Assembly (NCBI GenBank): GCA_002718135.1
Contig: PBDN01000002.1
Coordinates: 1 to 9,996 of the forward strand
Source: Pelagibacteraceae bacterium
GTDB lineage: Bacteria > Pseudomonadota > Alphaproteobacteria > HIMB59 > GCA-002718135
Reading direction: 5' to 3'
Length of the DNA: 9,996 nucleotides
The notes under the pieces are model-generated. The model saw nothing but the letters and a program-made list of their open reading frames with translations. It ran no database searches and was not told where the DNA came from. The translations under genes were made by a program, and so were the position numbers. The first letter of the stretch is position 1. Every line of letters begins with the position of its first letter. Positions 6,876-9,996 of the stretch are shown in pieces.

Positions 6876-7349
6876 ATGCCGTGGAATGATGATAATGTTG
6901 CAAGATTAAGGGAATTGTGGGAACAAGGATTGCCGACGGCTCAAATCGGTAAATTATTAGGTTTTACTAAAAATGCAGTGGTTGGAAAGGCTCATAGAAT
7001 TGGCTTGGAACGTAGACCTTCACCAATAAGAAGAACAGCGGTTAAGCCTGATAGAAAAAAAGCTCGTTCTCCGGTAATGCCCAAACTTAATTTTGAAAAT
7101 CTTACGGAAGAAAAAATAAGTTCAATTAATGAGTCTAAGACCCCTAAACCATTTGTAAAAAATATTTTTACACTATCTCCCAAAAGATGTTGCGAGTGGC
7201 CAAAAGGTCATCCTGATGAAATAGATTTTCATTTTTGTGGAAAAGAAAGATTTGAAGATAAACCTTATTGTTTAGAGCATTGTGCAGTAGCCTACGTATT
7301 GCCTGAAAAAGAAGAATTAGAACAGCAACAATCAAAAGCTATTGTTTGA
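6876..7349 (+). CDS. gcrA: GcrA family cell-cycle transcriptional regulator
   Basis: In Caulobacter, GcrA binds the housekeeping sigma factor and promoters carrying CcrM-methylated GANTC sites, driving S-phase genes. This 157-residue protein has the family layout. The N-terminal helix-turn-helix (about 1-45) shows the MPWNDDNVARLRELW start and QIGKLLGFTKNAVVGKAHRI (23-42). A basic, low-complexity linker covers about 46-100. The C-terminal sigma-interacting region (about 101-142) contains CCEWPKGHPDEIDFHFCGK and PYCLEHCAVAY. Cys105, Cys106, Cys121, Cys132, His135 and Cys136 are possible metal or structural positions. The start is supported by AAAGGA at 6864-6869. Its own upstream region (6732-6875) has no GANTC, so methylation-dependent autoregulation is not evident there. 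The MFS gene begins 46 nt downstream on the same strand and may be co-transcribed. I am confident of the family; the regulon is unknown. Confidence 0.93.
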   Translation: MPWNDDNVARLRELWEQGLPTAQIGKLLGFTKNAVVGKAHRIGLERRPSPIRRTAVKPDRKKARSPVMPKLNFENLTEEKISSINESKTPKPFVKNIFTLSPKRCCEWPKGHPDEIDFHFCGKERFEDKPYCLEHCAVAYVLPEKEELEQQQSKAIV

Positions 7350-7370
7350 TATAAATTTAAAAAATTTATA
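7350..7370. repeat. A/T-only inverted repeat between gcrA and the MFS gene
   Basis: TATAAATTT (7350-7358) and AAATTTATA (7362-7370) are perfect complements around AAA, starting at the base after the gcrA stop. A 9-bp A/T-only stem is weak and no T-run follows, so it is not a typical terminator. It may be a chance palindrome or a protein-binding site. Confidence 0.3.
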
Positions 7371-7395
7371 AATTATATTATCTATAAAATAATTT

Positions 7396-8649
7396 GTGAA
7401 TAAGCATTTAAATAATTCTATTTTTACACCAATACTCCTCGCAGGAAGTTTAATATTATTAATAAGTTTTGCAATAAGATCAACTTTTGGATTATTTCAA
7501 ATTCCTATTGCTGATCAATTTTTATGGACAAGATCAGAATTTTCATTAGCAATTGCAATACAAAATTTAGCATGGGGAATTGCAACCCCTTTATTTGGAG
7601 CATTTGCAGAAAAATTTGGTGATAGAAAAACTATTTTAATTGGTGGTATAATTTATGCAATTGGCTTGGTATTTAGTAGTATATCTTCTTCACCAGAAGC
7701 TCATCAATTGCTTAATATTTTAATTGGCGCTGGTATTGCTGGTACGGGTTTTGGTCCAATACTTGCAGTAGTTGGAAGATCAACTTCTCCTGAAAAGAGA
7801 TCATTAGCGCTTGGAATTACAACTGCTGCTGGTTCGGCAGGACAAGTTGTTGGTCCACCTATGGCTGGATTTTTATTAACTTTTATGTCTTGGCCAGCAG
7901 TATTTTTAACCTTTGCATTTTTAATAATTAGCTCCCTTTTATTTTTACCATTTTTAAAATCAAATAGTAGTTCTTCAAAAGACGTTAACAAAGAAAATTT
8001 AAAAGATGTATTAATTTACGCAATAAAAGACCCGAGCTATTTAATGCTTTTTTTTGGTTTTTTTTCTTGTGGATTTCAATTAGCTTTTATTACTGCGCAT
8101 TTTCCTGCTTTTATTGCTGAAGCTAGCAGCCCAATTAATCAAGGGAGTTTAATTAGTTTTGTATGTAATTCTGTTGCATCTTTAGGGGCATTATCAATAG
8201 CGTTAATTGGATTATTTAATATAATTGGCACAATTACAGCAGGGGCGTTAGGAAAATATTTTACAAAAAAATATTTATTATCTCTGATTTATCTTGGAAG
8301 AACAATTGCAGCAATATTATTTATAATTTTTCCAATCACACCAACTTCTGTGGTAATATTTTCAATTGCAATGGGAGCATTATGGCTTGCAACAGTACCG
8401 CTAACCTCAGGCCTTGTTGGATACATTTATGGTATGAGATATATGGGCACTCTCTATGGAATTATTTTCTTATCTCATCAAATTGGATCATTTGTTGGAG
8501 TCTGGTTGGGTGGTTTGTTTTATGATGTCTATGGTAGTTATAATTTAGTTTGGTGGGTTGGAATTGGTGTAGGAGCTTTTTCTGCAATAATTCATTTACC
8601 TGTTAATGAAATACCTTATTTAGAAAGACAAAAAACTAAAATTGCTTAA
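7396..8649 (+). CDS. MFS transporter, oxalate/formate or monocarboxylate-like
   Basis: A 417-residue inner-membrane major facilitator with about twelve hydrophobic segments, six on each side of a polar central loop (about 188-211). The motif-A loop between TM2 and TM3 reads GAFAEKFGDRKTI (68-80), and the matching second-half loop is GALGKYFTKKYLL (283-295). The N-terminal RSTFGLFQIPIADQF and the C-terminal HQIGSFVGVWLGGLFYDVYG resemble bacterial members of the OFA/monocarboxylate group, which move small organic acids. The actual substrate cannot be read from the sequence. The start is a GTG at 7396, the first possible codon after an in-frame TAA at 7390-7392. There is no Shine-Dalgarno site and no ATG nearby that would preserve TM1. 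It lies 46 nt after gcrA and ends 16 nt before the 3' end of a tRNA gene on the other strand. Confidence 0.85.
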   Translation: MNKHLNNSIFTPILLAGSLILLISFAIRSTFGLFQIPIADQFLWTRSEFSLAIAIQNLAWGIATPLFGAFAEKFGDRKTILIGGIIYAIGLVFSSISSSPEAHQLLNILIGAGIAGTGFGPILAVVGRSTSPEKRSLALGITTAAGSAGQVVGPPMAGFLLTFMSWPAVFLTFAFLIISSLLFLPFLKSNSSSSKDVNKENLKDVLIYAIKDPSYLMLFFGFFSCGFQLAFITAHFPAFIAEASSPINQGSLISFVCNSVASLGALSIALIGLFNIIGTITAGALGKYFTKKYLLSLIYLGRTIAAILFIIFPITPTSVVIFSIAMGALWLATVPLTSGLVGYIYGMRYMGTLYGIIFLSHQIGSFVGVWLGGLFYDVYGSYNLVWWVGIGVGAFSAIIHLPVNEIPYLERQKTKIA

Positions 8650-8665
8650 AGAATTTTAAAAAAAA

Positions 8666-8742
8666 TGGCGTGCCCGGCGAGATTCGAACTCACGACCCCC
8701 AGATTAGGAATCTGGTGCTCTATCCTACTGAGCTACGGGCAC
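8666..8742 (-). tRNA. tRNA-Arg(CCU)
   Basis: Read on the minus strand, this 77-nt sequence folds as a complete tRNA. The acceptor stem is GTGCCCG/CGGGCAC with discriminator G and encoded CCA (8668-8666). The D stem is GCTC/GAGC. The anticodon stem CCAGA/TCTGG encloses the loop TTCCTAA, giving anticodon CCT. The variable loop has 5 nt, and the T arm is GTGAG-TTCGAAT-CTCGC. It decodes AGG, a rare arginine codon in most bacteria. Just past CCA on the minus strand comes a run of eight T (8658-8665), which may aid termination. No tRNA fragment or direct repeat nearby suggests an integrated element. Confidence 0.97.
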
Positions 8743-8811
8743 TTTCTTTTTTTTACACTTTTTATTAAATTACTTAAACTGAAAGTTTCTTCTTCATTTA
8801 ATTAAAAATAT

Positions 8812-9732
8812 TTAATTTACTAATTGAGAAACTTTATTGATGTGTTGAGGATTAATTTCACAACAACCACCTATAATAGTAGCACCTTTTTGAATCATTT
8901 TTTTTGAAAAATTTAAAAACATATAATCTGTATAATCATCTCTAGAGCCAAGAATTTCTCTTGGGTTAATTCCTGTTTCATTAGGACCTTTTAACCAGGC
9001 AGTGTGAGGCAAAGGATCTTGTCTCTCCCATAAGTTAGCTTTAAAACCAAATGGAATACCTAACTCTTTTAGTTCCTCAATAGCTATTGTTATTATTTCA
9101 GGTGACACACAAGAAAGCATAACACCGAGAATATTATATTTTTTACATTTAGAGACAACTGTACTAATCTTTTCTCCGGACGGGAGAAAATTGTCAGACT
9201 TAAGATGTAAACCAACCAGAGTAGGAATTTCTATTTTCTCAGTTACTTTTAAGGCAATTTCACATTCTCTCAAACTTGACAGTACATCTAAATAATAAAA
9301 ATCAATATAGGGTTTCAAACAAATTGCTTGATCATAAAAATTTTTTTCAATTTCTTTAATGTTTCTTTCATCTTTTTGATAAGTATTATTTTGTCCCGGC
9401 AAACTGCCTGCAATCAATACATCTTTATTAGATAATTCTCTTGCTTTAAATGCTAATTCACCTGCTTTACGATTTGCATAATCAAATAAATAATTGGTAT
9501 TATTTTCAACCATTCTCGTGCGTCTTGCAGAGAAATTATTTGTTACAATTATGTTTGCGCCTGCCTTAATAAAATCAAGATGAGTATCAATAATCATCTT
9601 GTGATAGCGGTCATCTATTAAAGCTGTTGCTGACCATAAAGAGCCTTTCGTCTCAAGACCTCTTGCAAGAAGTTCCTGTCCCATACCGCCATCAAAAATT
9701 TTTACATCATTAAAAAAGGATTTATCAATCAT
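8812..9732 (-). CDS. Homocysteine S-methyltransferase family protein
   Basis: The family moves a methyl group to homocysteine, giving methionine, through a zinc-bound thiolate in a TIM barrel. At 306 residues this is a stand-alone domain similar in size to MmuM; it lacks the cobalamin and folate modules of MetH. Visible motifs are FDGGMGQELL (13-22), GANIIVTNNFSARR (58-71), AGSLPG (108-113), LSCVSPE (206-212) and ATIIGGCCEINPQHI (284-298). The three zinc ligands are Cys208, Cys290 and Cys291. Where relatives usually show a Glu in the fifth-strand motif, this protein reads YLDVLSS with Asp149. TNNF replaces the common TNTY or TNTF. The methyl donor (S-methylmethionine, SAM, betaine or another) cannot be deduced. 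The ATG at 9732 lacks a Shine-Dalgarno site but gives the expected short N-terminus. It is a single gene, with no SAM-riboswitch-like sequence that I can recognise upstream. Confidence 0.87.
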   Translation of the reverse strand: MIDKSFFNDVKIFDGGMGQELLARGLETKGSLWSATALIDDRYHKMIIDTHLDFIKAGANIIVTNNFSARRTRMVENNTNYLFDYANRKAGELAFKARELSNKDVLIAGSLPGQNNTYQKDERNIKEIEKNFYDQAICLKPYIDFYYLDVLSSLRECEIALKVTEKIEIPTLVGLHLKSDNFLPSGEKISTVVSKCKKYNILGVMLSCVSPEIITIAIEELKELGIPFGFKANLWERQDPLPHTAWLKGPNETGINPREILGSRDDYTDYMFLNFSKKMIQKGATIIGGCCEINPQHINKVSQLVN

Positions 9733-9893
9733 TATTTGATATTACCACATTATTAAAAATAAAATAAATATATTTTAGTAACATATTTAGTTTGTAAAAT
9801 ATAATAAAGTAATAAATTTTATTTATTAAGTGCTTCAAGAGGTCACTACAAAAAAACTATATTTTTGAGAATTATTAATTTAAAAAACATAAA
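9733..9893. other. Divergent intergenic region between methyltransferase and exported protein
   Basis: A 161-bp, very AT-rich spacer that must contain promoters for genes on both strands; I could not place either with confidence. It holds an A/T palindrome, TAATAAA/TTTATTA, at 9810-9828. Directly after it is a G/C-richer patch (9829-9847) in which AGTG pairs with CACT around a short inner stem. No small ORF or known RNA is evident. Confidence 0.4.
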
Positions 9894-9996
9894 ATGTTAA
9901 AGTTTTTATTTTTAATTTTTTTCAACTTTTTTTTATTTTCCGAAGCTTTAGCAATTTCATATAGTAATATGTCTTCTGAAGAATTTAATAAAAGTG
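9894..9996 (+). CDS. Probable exported protein, N-terminus only
   Basis: Thirty-four codons are visible before the window ends. They begin MLKFLFLIFFNFFLFSEALA, a single Lys followed by a Phe/Leu-rich hydrophobic stretch and an ALA motif. This is a typical Sec signal peptide with likely cleavage after residue 20. The mature part begins ISYSNMSSEEFNKS. An in-frame TAA at 9876-9878 limits upstream extension and makes the ATG at 9894 the best start, although no Shine-Dalgarno site precedes it. No family can be named from so little sequence. It is divergent from the methyltransferase gene. Confidence 0.7.
   Translation, partial: MLKFLFLIFFNFFLFSEALAISYSNMSSEEFNKS

Noticed and set aside
6992..7183. 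Open frame on the minus strand inside gcrA
   Set aside because: Antisense to gcrA with no recognisable domain; a shadow frame.
7704..7991. Open frame on the minus strand inside the MFS gene
   Set aside because: Antisense to membrane-protein coding sequence, which often leaves open complementary frames; no supporting motif.
8657..8742. tRNA-associated integration site
   Set aside because: No partial tRNA repeat, integrase or foreign-looking gene is nearby; the tRNA is complete and flanked by ordinary genes.
8780..8795. Short hairpin AAACTGAAAGTTT as a terminator between the methyltransferase and the tRNA
   Set aside because: Only a 5-bp weak stem with no following T-run on either strand.
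9733..9893. SAM-responsive riboswitch upstream of the homocysteine methyltransferase
   Set aside because: Expected from the gene's role, but I could not find a recognisable SAM-II or SAM-V core on the minus strand.

Overview
The window looks like a chromosomal housekeeping segment from an AT-rich, streamlined alphaproteobacterium. The signs are long A/T homopolymers, one overlapping gene pair and gaps of 0-2 nt in an operon, few strong Shine-Dalgarno sites, and a GcrA-type cell-cycle regulator, a protein family confined to Alphaproteobacteria. An intact phosphoglycerate kinase argues against Rickettsia. A marine low-GC lineage such as SAR11 or HIMB59/AEGEAN-169 is a reasonable guess, but it is inference and not proven by the sequence.

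Layout. 1-1808 (minus strand): the SRP GTPase gene ffh followed by rpsP (ribosomal protein bS16), whose C-terminal tail contains a tandem 10-residue repeat and runs off the window. 1809-2004: a divergent control region with a structured ffh leader and a 24-bp palindrome. 2005-5534 (plus): a tightly packed operon dapF-mtaB-ftsY-yciB (lysine/peptidoglycan precursor, tRNA modification, SRP receptor, inner-membrane septation protein). 5535-6731 (minus): pgk, whose stop codon directly abuts that of yciB. 6732-6875: divergent pgk/gcrA promoter region. 6876-8649 (plus): gcrA and a 12-TM MFS transporter. 8666-8742 (minus): tRNA-Arg(CCU). 8812-9732 (minus): a stand-alone homocysteine S-methyltransferase family protein. 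9894-end (plus): the first 34 codons of a probable exported protein.

How the genes work together. Ffh and FtsY are the two partner GTPases of co-translational membrane targeting. They lie on either side of one divergent promoter region, next to a ribosomal protein gene and a tRNA-modifying enzyme, so 1-5000 is largely a translation and protein-export block. Pgk serves central carbon metabolism. GcrA would tie transcription to the cell cycle. The transporter and methyltransferase suggest uptake and one-carbon/sulfur metabolism, but their substrates cannot be read from the sequence.

I see no mobile element, phage gene, CRISPR array or defence system. No intergenic stretch exceeds 300 bases; the longest is 1809-2004. 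The signals most worth follow-up are the ffh leader RNA structure, the palindrome between ffh and dapF, and the repeat-expanded bS16 tail.
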